Positions 18,566 through 29,908 of a stretch of 64,000 nt of DNA are shown piece by piece. Below the pieces are notes generated by a model, which did not search any database, had not been told where the DNA came from, and saw nothing but the letters and a program-made list of their open reading frames with translations. Position numbers and translations under genes: made by a program. The DNA is from Marinobacter profundi (GTDB taxonomy: Bacteria > Pseudomonadota > Gammaproteobacteria > Pseudomonadales > Oleiphilaceae), in the NCBI RefSeq assembly GCF_002744715.1, contig NZ_KZ319369.1, positions 62,001 to 126,000 of the forward strand, in the 5' to 3' direction. How positions within the stretch are numbered: position 1 is the first letter of the stretch; each line of letters starts with the position of its first letter.

Positions 18566-19819
18566 ATGACTCCTGCTGAAATCCTTTCTGCACCGCTCAG
18601 ATTCCGCAATGGCTCGGTGCTCCCCAACCGTTTTGCCAAGTCCGCCATGAGCGAGACCCTCGGCACGATTGACAACCACCCCACCAGCGATCTGGCGACC
18701 GTGTATCGGGCCTGGGCCGAAGGAGGTAGCGGGTTGTCCATTACCGGCAACGTGATGATTGATCGCCACCATATCGGGGAGCCGAAAAACGTGGTGGTGG
18801 AAGACGCGTCGGACCTGGAGCTGCTGTCTGCCTGGGCGAAGGCGGGGCAAGTGGGGGGCGCGCAAATCTGGATGCAGTTGAACCATCCCGGCAAGCAGAG
18901 CCCGAAGCTGCTGAATCGAGCCCCCGTGGCGCCAAGTGCAGTTGCGTTCAGGAAGGAGCTCCGCAGTATGTTTGCGACACCCCGGGCGCTGACCGGGGCG
19001 GAGATCGAGGACATCATCCGTCGGTTTGCCCGCAGTGCGGAGGTGGCAAAACAAGCGGGTTTTGACGGGGTACAGATTCATGGCGCCCATGGTTACCTGG
19101 TGAGCCAGTTCCTGTCGCCACATCACAACCAGCGGACGGATGATTGGGGCGGGTCGGCCGGGAAACGCCAGCGATTTGTACTGGAGGTTTACCGGGCGAT
19201 CCGGTTGGCCTGCGGTGAGGATTTCAATATAGGGATCAAGCTGAATTCAGCGGATTTCCAGCGCGGAGGCTTTACCGAGGGCGAGTCGCTGGCGGTCATC
19301 GAGGCGCTGGTGGCGGAAGGCATCGACCTGGTGGAAATCTCCGGTGGCAACTATGAGAACCCGGCCATGGCAAAGGGCGGGGACAGTGGTGAGGTCAAAG
19401 CCAGCACCCGGGCCCGGGAGGCGTACTTTCTGGCGTTTGCGGAACAGGTGCGTCAGCGGGTCGATGTCCCCCTGATGGTTACCGGGGGCTTCCGTACGGC
19501 GGAAGGCATGGCCGAGGCGGTCGCTTCCGGTGCCACCGATCTGGTGGGGCTGGCGCGTCCACTGGTAGTGGAGCCTGACCTGCCCCGCCGGATCATGGCT
19601 GGCCAACCCTTCACCAGCGCCGTGCGCCCGATCAGGACCGGTATCCGGGTGATTGACGACATGGCATTGATGGAGGTGAGCTGGTATACCCGCCAGATCG
19701 GGCGGATGGCAAGCGGCAAGGCGCCCCGCAAGCATGACCGTGGCCTGTGGTCGTTGCTCGAGGTGCTCGGGGTCATGACGACCCGGAGCGTGAGAACCCG
19801 CCTGCGGGCAGGGGAATAA
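18566..19819 (+). CDS. Old Yellow Enzyme-family NADH:flavin oxidoreductase
   Basis: This 417-residue FMN-dependent TIM-barrel protein contains MQLNHPGKQSP, the conserved FDGVQIHGAHGYLVSQFLS segment with the substrate-binding histidine, the SPHHNQRTDDWGGS motif and a late TGGFRT/GLARPLV phosphate-binding region. Such enzymes reduce activated double bonds or act in degradation pathways; the substrate cannot be named. The gene stands alone, with a bidirectional terminator after it. The ATG at 18566 gives a standard N terminus (MTPAEILSAPLRFRNGSVLPN). Confidence 0.88.
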   Translation: MTPAEILSAPLRFRNGSVLPNRFAKSAMSETLGTIDNHPTSDLATVYRAWAEGGSGLSITGNVMIDRHHIGEPKNVVVEDASDLELLSAWAKAGQVGGAQIWMQLNHPGKQSPKLLNRAPVAPSAVAFRKELRSMFATPRALTGAEIEDIIRRFARSAEVAKQAGFDGVQIHGAHGYLVSQFLSPHHNQRTDDWGGSAGKRQRFVLEVYRAIRLACGEDFNIGIKLNSADFQRGGFTEGESLAVIEALVAEGIDLVEISGGNYENPAMAKGGDSGEVKASTRAREAYFLAFAEQVRQRVDVPLMVTGGFRTAEGMAEAVASGATDLVGLARPLVVEPDLPRRIMAGQPFTSAVRPIRTGIRVIDDMALMEVSWYTRQIGRMASGKAPRKHDRGLWSLLEVLGVMTTRSVRTRLRAGE

Positions 19820-19830
19820 ACCGCAAACAA

Positions 19831-19854
19831 AAACCCCGGCCGAAGCCGGGGTTT
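19831..19854. terminator. Bidirectional terminator between OYE gene and porin
   Basis: AAACCCCGGC (19831-19840) and GCCGGGGTTT (19845-19854) form a ten-base stem with a four-base CGAA loop, flanked by A-rich sequence on the left (ACAAAAA) and T on the right. It lies between the convergent stops at 19819 and 19883 and should work in both directions. Confidence 0.85.
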
Positions 19855-19882
19855 CTGCTGAGTCAACGTCTGAAAGGAAGGA

Positions 19883-21025
19883 TCAGAAGTTGTACTGGGC
19901 TGCGAACATCAGGCGGTTTGCGTCGCCGTCGTCACCGTTCACTTGCTCAGTCTTCAGGTACTGGTATTCAACACCCATCATGACGTTCTTGACCGGAGTC
20001 CACTTGTAGTTGGCCATGATGGCTGAGTTAGTCTCAGTTTCTCCGCCAACTGCCAGGCCGTCGTCTTCCGCATCGTCCCAGTCCATGGTGGTCATGCCGT
20101 AGCCGATGTTGATGCTGCGACCGCCGCCCAGGTTGATGCCGGTACCGATGCTGCCGGCGTAGCCCGCGATGGTTTCCACGTCGCCATTGGCGCCGATATA
20201 GGCATCACTGCCGAAGTAGTTGTCGCCGGAGCGCCACAGGTAGCTGTTGGCACCGTCGCTGTAGTTCAGGGCGCCGTGAATGTCGATCATGTCAGTGATC
20301 TGCATCTTGGCGGCGACGAAGGCGCCGAAACCGAAAGCGCTTTCATCGTTGGTGCCGGTGTCATAGCCGACCTGGTGTGCCAAAGCAGCGGCTGAGTAGG
20401 ACATTCCGCCAGCTTTATCTTCCAGACGGATGGTGAAGGTTGGCATGCCATCTTTCTTGGCGGCCTGAACTGCGGCATCGCCATAAAGCGAGCTCTGCGG
20501 ATCTTCTGCAGAGATGGACAGTGCGCCGGTGGTGTAACGCAGCTGCGCAGTACGACCCTGGTAACCGGCAGTGCCCGGCAGGGAATCGAAGTCCAGCGTT
20601 GCGGTGTTGCCTACGAAGCTGTTGTAGTTGGACCAGGTCTGACCGGCCAGCACGCCATTGTAGGAGCCGTAGCCGTGACGCAGACGCAGGGTACCGTTAC
20701 GGAAGTCACCCTCGATATTGAAGGTTACGCCCTCGGGGGACGTGGTTTTCACGCCGATCCGGCTCTGGACCGCATCCGCATCAAAATAACCGGTGGCTTC
20801 GTTGTTCTCGGCGGCACCAGTGTTGATCATGCTGAAGTTGCCGGATTGTGTGGTTGAGCCCACATCCTCGTCAATGTCGTAAACGGCGTTCAGACGCGCA
20901 TAGCCATAGACACTGGTGTTCCAGCCGCCCGCGTCAAAGCTGACTGCGCCAGCCTGACCTGCCACGCCAAAAATCGCCGCAGCAGCCGTTGCACGGATGG
21001 CCATTCTCAATTTGTTGCTTTGCAT
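19883..21025 (-). CDS. Outer membrane porin
   Basis: This 380-residue protein starts MQSNKLRMAIRATAAAAIFG and has a signal peptide cleaved near AGQAGA-VSFD. It is followed by many alternating amphipathic strands and ends in ...FAAQYNF, the terminal phenylalanine signal recognised by the BAM complex. Features such as SRIGVKTTSPEGVTFNIEGDF and the RLRHGYGSYNGVLAGQTWSNY region suggest a 16-18-strand porin of the type common in Marinobacter and Alcanivorax. Substrate is unknown. ATG 21025 is preferred because GTGGAG upstream serves as its ribosome-binding site. Confidence 0.88.
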   Translation of the reverse strand: MQSNKLRMAIRATAAAAIFGVAGQAGAVSFDAGGWNTSVYGYARLNAVYDIDEDVGSTTQSGNFSMINTGAAENNEATGYFDADAVQSRIGVKTTSPEGVTFNIEGDFRNGTLRLRHGYGSYNGVLAGQTWSNYNSFVGNTATLDFDSLPGTAGYQGRTAQLRYTTGALSISAEDPQSSLYGDAAVQAAKKDGMPTFTIRLEDKAGGMSYSAAALAHQVGYDTGTNDESAFGFGAFVAAKMQITDMIDIHGALNYSDGANSYLWRSGDNYFGSDAYIGANGDVETIAGYAGSIGTGINLGGGRSINIGYGMTTMDWDDAEDDGLAVGGETETNSAIMANYKWTPVKNVMMGVEYQYLKTEQVNGDDGDANRLMFAAQYNF

Positions 21026-21111
21026 CGTTGTTGTCTCCACACATTATTGTTGTTGGACCCACTTCAACTTAGTTACCAATTCATGACATTTCAAATAAAT
21101 TCGATCTTTAC

Positions 21112-21157
21112 TTAGACGAATGTCTAAACAGGCATTTTGTTGAAATACAGACGTCTG
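21112..21157. promoter_or_regulatory. Two AGAC/GTCT palindromes upstream of the porin gene
   Basis: TTAGACGAATGTCTAA (21112-21127) is a perfect six-base inverted repeat with a four-base spacer, and CAGACGTCTG (21148-21157) is a perfect ten-base palindrome with the same AGAC/GTCT core. They lie in the 161-base divergent spacer between the porin and the exonuclease gene, upstream of the probable porin promoter. TetR-type repressors often bind repeats of this shape; no regulator gene is adjacent. Confidence 0.45.
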
Positions 21158-21186
21158 GGACAGCATAGCTTGCGTACAGGTTTTTT

Positions 21187-22638
21187 ATGGCAGGAATAAA
21201 CATTAAATTTTCATCCACCACCTTCGCCTTCCTCGATATCGAGACCACCGGCGGCTCGGCGGCAACCGACCGGATCACCGAGATCGGCATCCGTTTCTGG
21301 CGGGACGGAGCGGTGGTAGGTGAGTGGCAGACGCTGCTGAACCCGCAAACCCGCATACCACCCTTCATTGAGCAGCTGACCGGGATCTCCAACCCTATGG
21401 TTGCCGCGGCCCCGCTGTTTGCCGATATCGCCGATGAGCTGGAGGCGCAGCTGAACGGGGTGGTATTCGTGGCCCACAATGCCCGCTTCGACTATGGCTT
21501 TATCAAGTCGGAATTCCGGCGCCTGGGGCGGCTGTTCGGCGCGAAGGTGCTGTGCACCGTCAAGCTCTCGCGCAGACTGTATCCGGAGTTTCGCCGCCAC
21601 AATATGGATGCGCTGATCGAGCGCCATGGTCTGCATACGGTACAGCGTCATCGCGCCATGGGGGACGTTGCTGCAATGCTGGAATTTTTCTGCCATGCCC
21701 TGGCGGAGCATGGGGAGCCGAAGGTCAGTGCAGTGATCGGGGAGCTGCTGCAACGGCCGAGCATTCCTTCCAACCTGCCTGTGGATGTGCTGGCGGATTT
21801 GCCGCGGGGCCCCGGGGTATACCGTTTTTACGGTGAGAACGATGTCCTGCTCTATGTCGGCAAAAGCACCAACATTGCCCAGCGGGTGGCGTCACACTTT
21901 TCCGGGGACCACAACAGCAGCAGGGGCGTGCGGATGTCAGAAAGCCTGCGCCGGGTCGAGTGGACCGAGACCGCCGGTGAGCTCGGGGCATTGCTGCTGG
22001 AGCTGAAACAGATCAAGAGCCTCAAGCCGCTGTTTAACCGGCGTTCCCGTGCGGCCAAACAGCTGGTGAGTATCGAGCTGGTTCGTGGCGACGAGGGTTA
22101 TCTGCAGGCGCGGCTGGTGCGGGAAATCGAACCGGATCGGCTGGGCAGTTATTTTGGCTTGTTCCGCAGCAAGCGGGATGCGGAGCGGGCGCTGGGTGGC
22201 ATTGCGGCAAAAAACGAGCTGTGCAACAAGTTGCTGGGCCTTGAGCCGGACCATCCCGGGCCGTGCTTTCAACGGGCGCTGGGACGGTGCATGGGCGCCT
22301 GTGAGCAGGCGGATGATGTGGCGCGCTACAACTTGCGTATGCAGATTGCATTTCATGGCCTGCGGTTGCAGACCTGGCCCTGGGCGGGGCCGGTCGGTCT
22401 GGTGGAGCATAACGAGGCCAACGGTCGCACCGACATTCTGGTGTTCTACAACTGGATGCATGTCGCCACCGTGCACAGTGAGGAGGCGTTCTTTGACCTT
22501 TCGCTGAGGGGGCAGGCGGTGACCTTTGACCTGGATTCCTATAAGTTGGTGGTCAAGGCGCTGATGGGGCGGAATGTCCGGCCGGCACGAATTATCGAGT
22601 TGCCCGCAGCCGGTGTGCCAGATGTGCTGATGCCCTGA
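21187..22638 (+). CDS. DnaQ-like exonuclease fused to a GIY-YIG (UvrC/Cho-type) nuclease
   Basis: This 483-residue protein has an N-terminal DEDDh 3'-5' exonuclease domain (about 10-175) with FLDIETTGG (Asp17, Glu19), HNARFDYGF (Asp102) and HRAMGD (His155, Asp160). A GIY-YIG endonuclease domain (about 205-290) follows, with GVYRFYG at 210-216 and LYVGKS at 221-226. The C-terminal part resembles the UvrC/Cho family. It probably acts in DNA repair, incising damaged strands and trimming ends. This fusion is a known but poorly studied family. The start has only a weak ribosome-binding site. Confidence 0.88.
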   Translation: MAGINIKFSSTTFAFLDIETTGGSAATDRITEIGIRFWRDGAVVGEWQTLLNPQTRIPPFIEQLTGISNPMVAAAPLFADIADELEAQLNGVVFVAHNARFDYGFIKSEFRRLGRLFGAKVLCTVKLSRRLYPEFRRHNMDALIERHGLHTVQRHRAMGDVAAMLEFFCHALAEHGEPKVSAVIGELLQRPSIPSNLPVDVLADLPRGPGVYRFYGENDVLLYVGKSTNIAQRVASHFSGDHNSSRGVRMSESLRRVEWTETAGELGALLLELKQIKSLKPLFNRRSRAAKQLVSIELVRGDEGYLQARLVREIEPDRLGSYFGLFRSKRDAERALGGIAAKNELCNKLLGLEPDHPGPCFQRALGRCMGACEQADDVARYNLRMQIAFHGLRLQTWPWAGPVGLVEHNEANGRTDILVFYNWMHVATVHSEEAFFDLSLRGQAVTFDLDSYKLVVKALMGRNVRPARIIELPAAGVPDVLMP

Positions 22639-22729
22639 CTGTCGTATGATGGAGTGTCCGCACAGCTGCCGGCCCGTAGCCACGGATGTGCTGCTATTTT
22701 ATGTCTAACCGCTTGCTTGAGAGATCCGC

Positions 22730-23944
22730 ATGAACAAAGAACCCGTCAGTCGCGAACTTTTCGATGAAGTCATGGTGCCCAACTACGCCCCCGGCACAGT
22801 TGTTCCGGTGCGTGGCGAGGGCTCGCGAATCTGGGGTCAGGACGGCCGCGAGTTCGTGGATCTGGCAGGTGGTATCGCGGTGACCTGTCTCGGGCACTCC
22901 CATCCGGGGCTGGTGGGTGCGTTAACCGATCAGGCGGAAAAAATCTGGCACCTGTCCAACGTGATGACCAACGAGCCGGCCCTGCGGCTGGCAAAGACGC
23001 TGTGTGACCTGACGTTTGCCGAACGGGTATTCTTTGCCAACTCCGGCGCGGAAGCCAACGAGGCGGCCTTCAAGCTCGCCCGTCGTTATGCCTGGGAACA
23101 TTTCGGCCCGCAGAAACACGAGATTATCTCGTTCACCAATTCGTTCCACGGCCGCACCCTGTTTACCGTCAGTGTGGGTGGCCAGCCCAAATACCTGGAA
23201 GGCTTCGAGCCGGCACCGGGCGGCATTCACCATGCCGAGTTCAACAACCTGGAGTCGGTAAAGGCATTGATCTCGAAAGAGAAGACCTGCGCGGTGGTGG
23301 TGGAACCGATTCAGGGTGAGGGCGGTGTCATGCCGGCGGATCCGGCGTTCCTTGAAGGCTTGCGCCAGCTCTGCGACGACAACGACGCCCTGCTGGTGTT
23401 TGACGAGGTGCAGACCGGCGTTGGCCGCACCGGACACCTGTATGCCTATGAAATGTACGGCGTGGTGCCGGATATCCTGTCCAGCGCCAAGGGCCTCGGC
23501 GGCGGCTTTCCGGTATCGGCCATGCTGACGACGGCGAAGGTGGCCGCCAGCTTCGGTGTCGGTACCCATGGCAGCACCTACGGCGGCAACGCGCTGGCCT
23601 GTGCGGTGGCGCAGAAGGTGATTGATACCGTCAGTCAGCCGGAGATCCTGAAGGGCGTCAAGGTCCGTTCCGAGCGGTTACGCAAGGGCATGATGGATAT
23701 TGGCGTCCGTTACGGGGTGTTCAGCGAGGTCCGCGGGGCTGGCCTGTTGCTGGGTTGTGTGCTGACGGAGAGCTGGCAGGGCAAGGCCAAGGATTTTGTC
23801 AGTGCCGGCCTTGATGAAGGCGTTATGGTGCTGGTGGCAGGGGGCAATGTTGTTCGCCTTGCCCCGTCGCTGATTATCCCCGAGACTGATATTGAGGAAG
23901 CGCTGTCCCGTTTCGAAGCGGCGGTGGCGAAACTCTGTCAATAA
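22730..23944 (+). CDS. aruC: Succinylornithine/acetylornithine aminotransferase (AstC/AruC)
   Basis: This 404-residue class III PLP aminotransferase has [35 protein letters not shown] and the PLP lysine in [11 protein letters not shown]. In this operon it converts N2-succinylornithine plus 2-oxoglutarate to succinylglutamate semialdehyde and glutamate, the third step of the arginine succinyltransferase pathway. It may also serve arginine biosynthesis as ArgD. It is the first gene of aruC-aruF-aruG-astD-astB. Confidence 0.93.
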   Translation: MNKEPVSRELFDEVMVPNYAPGTVVPVRGEGSRIWGQDGREFVDLAGGIAVTCLGHSHPGLVGALTDQAEKIWHLSNVMTNEPALRLAKTLCDLTFAERVFFANSGAEANEAAFKLARRYAWEHFGPQKHEIISFTNSFHGRTLFTVSVGGQPKYLEGFEPAPGGIHHAEFNNLESVKALISKEKTCAVVVEPIQGEGGVMPADPAFLEGLRQLCDDNDALLVFDEVQTGVGRTGHLYAYEMYGVVPDILSSAKGLGGGFPVSAMLTTAKVAASFGVGTHGSTYGGNALACAVAQKVIDTVSQPEILKGVKVRSERLRKGMMDIGVRYGVFSEVRGAGLLLGCVLTESWQGKAKDFVSAGLDEGVMVLVAGGNVVRLAPSLIIPETDIEEALSRFEAAVAKLCQ

Positions 23945-23990
23945 CGCTCTGTCCCTGACCCATGGTCATGGACTCAAAGGGGGCTGACCT

Positions 23991-25007
23991 ATGTGGCTGG
24001 TGCGACCGGCTCAGCCGGGCGACCTGAATGGGATTCGTGACATCGCCGAGACGCAGGGCCCGAGGTTGTCCTCGACCCTGCCGCGGCAGGAAGAGAACCT
24101 GGCCGCGAAAATCCGTCAGTCGGGCCAGGCGTTTGCCGGCCAGCTGGCAGCAGGGGATGCTGCGCGCTTTCTCTTTGTCCTTGAGGATCTCGATACTGGC
24201 CGCATCCGGGGTGTTTCGGGCATTGATGCCCGGGCCGGTAATGGTCAGCCCTTTTACAACTATCGCCGCGACGCGCTGATCCACGCGTCCCATGAGCTGG
24301 GTATCTCCCGTCGGGTAGAGGTGCTGTATCCCTCCCATGCCCTGACTGACCAGACCCTGTTGTGTGCCTTTGCCATTGATCCTGCGTTGAAGCAGACGGA
24401 CGCCTTCGAGCTGTTGTCCCGGGCGCGAATGATGTTCATCGCGGGACATCGGACGATGTTCAGTGACCGGATGGTGGTCGAGATTCAGGGCGTGCAGAAC
24501 AGCAGCGGTGCGGTGCCTTTCTGGGACAGTCTGGGCCGGCACTTTTTTGATATGGATTTCGAAACCGCCGATCGGTATTCGGGCATGCTCAGCCGCACCT
24601 TCATCGCCGAACTGATGCCCTCCAACCCCATCTATGTGACCCTGCTCAGTCCCGCCGCCCAGGAGGCCCTCGGGCAGCCCCATACCCTGACCAGGGCGAC
24701 CATGGAACTGCTGCTGCGGGAGGGATTCCATGCCGGTTGTTACCTGGACATCTTCGATGCCGGTCCCGTACTGCAGGCCCGGACAGATGCCCTGAAAACC
24801 ATTGTCACCAGTCATTGCCGGGAACTCCATGCCGCCACCGCTGACCAGGGTGAGACCTGCCTGCTGGCAACCGGTGACGGCGCGGCCTTCCGCTGTACCC
24901 TGGCTTCGGTCAGTGAAACCCTGAAAGGCGAGGTTCTGGTGCCGGTGAAAACCTGGCAGGGTCTGGAGTGCAGCTCCGGGGACCGGGTAAGGATTGCGTC
25001 GCTGTGA
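23991..25007 (+). CDS. aruF: Arginine N-succinyltransferase alpha subunit AruF
   Basis: This 338-residue AstA-family acyltransferase starts MWLVRPAQPGDLNGIRDIAE. Family features include RGVSGIDARAGNGQPFYNYR and the block FWDSLGRHFFDMDFETADRY, then FIAELMPSNPIY. With AruG it forms a heterodimer that succinylates arginine (or ornithine) from succinyl-CoA. The paired alpha/beta genes are the pseudomonad arrangement, whereas enterics have a single astA. AAGGGGG precedes the ATG. Confidence 0.93.
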   Translation: MWLVRPAQPGDLNGIRDIAETQGPRLSSTLPRQEENLAAKIRQSGQAFAGQLAAGDAARFLFVLEDLDTGRIRGVSGIDARAGNGQPFYNYRRDALIHASHELGISRRVEVLYPSHALTDQTLLCAFAIDPALKQTDAFELLSRARMMFIAGHRTMFSDRMVVEIQGVQNSSGAVPFWDSLGRHFFDMDFETADRYSGMLSRTFIAELMPSNPIYVTLLSPAAQEALGQPHTLTRATMELLLREGFHAGCYLDIFDAGPVLQARTDALKTIVTSHCRELHAATADQGETCLLATGDGAAFRCTLASVSETLKGEVLVPVKTWQGLECSSGDRVRIASL

Positions 25008-25035
25008 TGTTGCGGGCTGACGGGAGGATGAGTCG

Positions 25036-26148
25036 ATGCTGGTAATCCGTCCATTGCAGGAAACCGATCTGGACGATCTTTTCCGCATGGCTGGCAGTGC
25101 GGGTAAGGGGTTAACGACCTTGCCAGCAGATCGCGGGATGCTGGAGCGCAAAATCAGTCATGCCCGGGATACCTTCAGTCAGCGCTGCGCGCCCGAGGCA
25201 GGGCTGTACCTGTTTGCGCTCGAGGACATCGCGCTTCGGCGCTGTGTCGGGATCAGCGGGATCCAGGCGAGGGTGGGGCTCGATGAGGTGTTCTACAATT
25301 ACCGCCTCAGCGTTACCGTCAATGCCTCGCGGGAGCTGGGTGTGCACGTGCGTACGCCAACCCTGCACCTGACCAATGACATGACCGACACAACCGAGAT
25401 CTGCTCACTGCTGCTGGCGGACTCGCACCGGGGCGGTGGCAATGGCCTGCTGCTGTCCCGCTGCCGTTTCATGTTTCTGGACGATTTCCGCAAACATTTT
25501 TCCGACAAGGTGTTCGCGGAAATGCGCGGGGTGTCTGATGGCGGGGGCCAGAGCCCGCTGTGGGATGCCCTGGGCAGCAAGTTCTTTGATATGGAGTTCG
25601 CCGAGGCGGACCGGCTCTCGGGGTTGGGCAACAAATCGTTTATTGCCGAATTGATGCCCAAGTACCCGATCTACCTGCCCATGCTGCCACCGTCTGCCCG
25701 GGCAGTGATCGGGCTGGTTCATGACAACACCGTGCCGGCGCTGAAAATGCTCCAGGCGGAAGGGTTCAACTTCAATGGTCTGGTGGATATCTTCGATGGC
25801 GGCCCGGTGGTGGAGGCCTTTGTCCACAATATCCGGACTGTCCGGGACGGCATTAACCGCCACGTGCTGGTACGGCACCAGCCGGTAAACCTGCAAGTGC
25901 CCGTCGAGGAGCGGGTGATGGTGTCCAACCGTTCGTTCCGCGACTTCCGGGTGACTACAATCCCGGCGCAACTCATCGGGCCGGATACGGTCAGCCTGCC
26001 CCGCAATGTTGCCGACGCCCTGGGGGTAGAGTCCGGTGACCCGGTGCGCCTTGCCCCCTTGAAAGGGTCATGGCCGTCACCCATTCATTCAGTAAGGGAC
26101 TATCACAAGCTCGACTACGGCCCCCGCGACTTCTCCTCCCGGGGATAG
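25036..26148 (+). CDS. aruG: Arginine N-succinyltransferase beta subunit AruG
   Basis: This 370-residue paralogue of AruF shares its N-terminal GNAT-like region (MLVIRPLQETDLDDLFRMA), the WDALGSKFFDMEFAEADRLS block and FIAELMPKYPIYLPML. It partners AruF in the first AST step. It is about 30 residues longer than AruF at the C terminus, matching the usual size difference. A GGGAGG lies before the ATG, and astD follows 49 bases later. Confidence 0.93.
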   Translation: MLVIRPLQETDLDDLFRMAGSAGKGLTTLPADRGMLERKISHARDTFSQRCAPEAGLYLFALEDIALRRCVGISGIQARVGLDEVFYNYRLSVTVNASRELGVHVRTPTLHLTNDMTDTTEICSLLLADSHRGGGNGLLLSRCRFMFLDDFRKHFSDKVFAEMRGVSDGGGQSPLWDALGSKFFDMEFAEADRLSGLGNKSFIAELMPKYPIYLPMLPPSARAVIGLVHDNTVPALKMLQAEGFNFNGLVDIFDGGPVVEAFVHNIRTVRDGINRHVLVRHQPVNLQVPVEERVMVSNRSFRDFRVTTIPAQLIGPDTVSLPRNVADALGVESGDPVRLAPLKGSWPSPIHSVRDYHKLDYGPRDFSSRG

Positions 26149-26152
26149 GTGA

Positions 26153-27679
<1,527 letters not shown>

Positions 27680-27719
27680 TTGTTTCCGGATAATCCCTGG
27701 CGGGAGATGAGGTAGCTGA

Positions 27720-29069
27720 ATGCCCGAACACGCGGTTGAAGCCAATTTTGATGGTCTGGTAGGGCCGACCCACAACTACGCCGGCCTGTCCTGGGGTAAC
27801 GTGGCGTCCAGGTCCAATGTCCATGCGCAATCCAATCCCCGGGAGGCGGCACTGCAGGGGCTGGCCAAGATGAAGCGGTTGGCGGACCGCGGCTATGTGC
27901 AGGGCATATTGCCACCCCACGAACGACCGCATCTGCCAACCCTCCGGCGGCTCGGGTTCAGTGGCCCGGATGCGGCGGTGCTGGCGACGGTGGCAGGGCA
28001 GGCTCCGGAACTGCTGGCTGCGGTATCGTCGGCGTCGGCCATGTGGACGGCCAACGCGGCCACCGTGTCACCCAGTGCCGATACTGCCGACCACCGGGTG
28101 CATTTCACCCCCGCCAACCTCAGTGCCAAGTTCCACCGGTCCATTGAGCCAGCTGTCACCGGCCGGGCCTTGAAAGCGATCTTCGGCGATGAGGCCTATT
28201 TTGCCCACCATCCGGCGTTGCCTTCGGTCAGCCAGTTTGGTGATGAAGGGGCGGCCAACCATACCCGATTGTGCGGCAGCTACGGTGATCCGGGTGTGGA
28301 GCTGTTTGTCTATGGCCAGGTCGCTTTCAACGAGGATGCGCCGGCACCCTGCCGCTTTCCGGCCCGCCAGACCCTGGAGGCCTCTCGGGCCGTGGCCCGG
28401 CTGCACGGGCTGAGCGACCGGCACGCCGTTTTTGCGCAACAGAACCCGGACGCCATTGACGCCGGCGTGTTTCACAACGACGTCATTGCCGTGGGCAACG
28501 GCAACACCCTGTTCTATCACGAGCTGGCGTTTCTGGATGAGGCGCGGGTGCTGGCTGATATCCGCAACCGGCTGACCGGCACCGAACTGATCCCGGTACG
28601 GGTCGGCAGCGACGATGTTCCGCTGGCCGACGCGGTGGCCTCCTATCTGTTTAACAGTCAATTGCTGGCCAGCGATACCGGCATGTTGCTGGCCGTCCCG
28701 GGGGAGTGCCGTGAGATTCCTTCGGTGAGTGCCTATCTCGATCGCCTGGTTGCCTCCGGCGGCCCGATCTCGGCGGTGGAGGTGTTTGACGTCAAGCAGT
28801 CGATGCGCAACGGTGGCGGACCGGCCTGCCTGCGATTGCGGGTGGTGTTGCAGCCGGATGAGCTGGCTGCCATGCATCGAGGGGTGCTGTTGACCGATGC
28901 GCTCTATCAGCGCCTGACCACGTGGGTGGAGGCCCATTACCGGGACCGCCTCAGCCAGGATGATCTGGCTGACCCGCTGCTGCTCGATGAGGTGCGCGCG
29001 GCGCTGGACGAGCTGACCGGTATTCTGGGCCTCGGATCGATCTATGATTTCCAGTTGGGGGCTGGGTAA
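27720..29069 (+). CDS. astB: N-succinylarginine dihydrolase AstB
   Basis: This 449-residue member of the amidinotransferase superfamily begins with [21 protein letters not shown]. The catalytic triad expected from E. coli AstB is present: Glu176 ([12 protein letters not shown]), His252 (FHNDV) and Cys370 ([10 protein letters not shown]). It releases two ammonia and CO2 from succinylarginine to give succinylornithine, the second pathway step. It is the last gene of the rightward operon; the tetR gene converges on it with only 14 bases between stops. Confidence 0.95.
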   Translation: MPEHAVEANFDGLVGPTHNYAGLSWGNVASRSNVHAQSNPREAALQGLAKMKRLADRGYVQGILPPHERPHLPTLRRLGFSGPDAAVLATVAGQAPELLAAVSSASAMWTANAATVSPSADTADHRVHFTPANLSAKFHRSIEPAVTGRALKAIFGDEAYFAHHPALPSVSQFGDEGAANHTRLCGSYGDPGVELFVYGQVAFNEDAPAPCRFPARQTLEASRAVARLHGLSDRHAVFAQQNPDAIDAGVFHNDVIAVGNGNTLFYHELAFLDEARVLADIRNRLTGTELIPVRVGSDDVPLADAVASYLFNSQLLASDTGMLLAVPGECREIPSVSAYLDRLVASGGPISAVEVFDVKQSMRNGGGPACLRLRVVLQPDELAAMHRGVLLTDALYQRLTTWVEAHYRDRLSQDDLADPLLLDEVRAALDELTGILGLGSIYDFQLGAG

Positions 29070-29083
29070 GTGTTCGTTGCCGC

Positions 29084-29728
29084 TCAGGACGCGGCAATGG
29101 ATGAGGTCAGCATGTCCATGGTGTGACGGATCAGTGCGTCAGCCGGAAACTCCGGGTTGCCGCCGTGTTCGCCGATTTCGCTCTGACAGAGCAGGATCAC
29201 ACCGTGCAGTGCTCCGCGCAGATAGAGGGCAGTCTCCATGGCATCACGAATCCGTTCGCGGCTCATGGTGCCGTCTGCCAGCCCAAGCCTGATCGCTCCC
29301 ACCATCAGTTCCATCAGTTCCATTTTGGAGCAGAACATGTCCTCTGCCTGGCTGGCGTCCGCCTCTGCCATGGCGGTGGAGGCCTTGGTCAGTGCCGAGA
29401 AATAGTCCGGTTCGTCGAGGTAAAACCGGTAGTAGGCCGCGCCCATGGCGCGGATTTGCTCCAGCCCGTTGCTGGCGGTGTCACGTGCCTCGCGGAACCG
29501 CCGGCTCAGGCTTTGGCCCGCCCGCAGCATGATACCCCGCTGAATGGCGGCCTTGTCCTTGAAATACACATAGAGCAGGGCCCGGCTCAGCTGGGCGGTG
29601 CGGGCAATGTCGTCCATTGAGCAGCGCTCGTAGCCTTTTTCGGAAAATACCAGCTCTGCCGCATCGAGAATGGCATCGTACCTGGCCTGCTTTTCCTGTT
29701 CCCGTCGTGTTTTCAGTTGCTCGCTCAT
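29084..29728 (-). CDS. TetR-family regulator of the adjacent RND efflux genes
   Basis: This 214-residue protein has an N-terminal TetR helix-turn-helix (about 12-60; DAAELVFSEKGYERCSMDDI and AQLSRALLYVYFKDK) and a divergent helical ligand-binding domain. I chose the ATG at 29728 (MSEQLKTRREQEKQARYDAI), since a longer frame to 29815 would run into the tandem operators. It is divergent from the membrane-fusion protein gene, with two GACA-N3-TGTC palindromes over the efflux promoter, so it very likely represses that operon and may regulate itself. Confidence 0.87.
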   Translation of the reverse strand: MSEQLKTRREQEKQARYDAILDAAELVFSEKGYERCSMDDIARTAQLSRALLYVYFKDKAAIQRGIMLRAGQSLSRRFREARDTASNGLEQIRAMGAAYYRFYLDEPDYFSALTKASTAMAEADASQAEDMFCSKMELMELMVGAIRLGLADGTMSRERIRDAMETALYLRGALHGVILLCQSEIGEHGGNPEFPADALIRHTMDMLTSSIAAS

Positions 29729-29790
29729 CTTGTATCCCGTTCCGCCGATGCTGGTTTGCATCATAGCGTTTTCCGGATTAAAACTGTTTA

Positions 29791-29821
29791 TTGACAAAGT
29801 GTCAAAGAATGACATTATGTC
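29791..29821 (+). promoter_or_regulatory. Efflux promoter overlapped by two tandem palindromic operators
   Basis: TTGACA (29791-29796) and CATTAT (29813-29818) with a 16-base spacer form a sigma-70 promoter for the RND operon. Two palindromes overlap it: GACAAAGTGTC (29793-29803, extended by one base on each side to TGACAAAGTGTCA and by two to TTGACAAAGTGTCAA) covers the -35, and GACATTATGTC (29811-29821) covers the -10. Their centres are 18 bases apart. Two such sites are the expected footprint for cooperative TetR dimers. Confidence 0.7.
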
Positions 29822-29908
29822 GGAAATGATAGATTGATGGCGGTTTTACCGGGGCGCCGATGTGGTGCGTCCGGGCGCAGGACCGTAAACAACGCGGACG
29901 GACGAACC

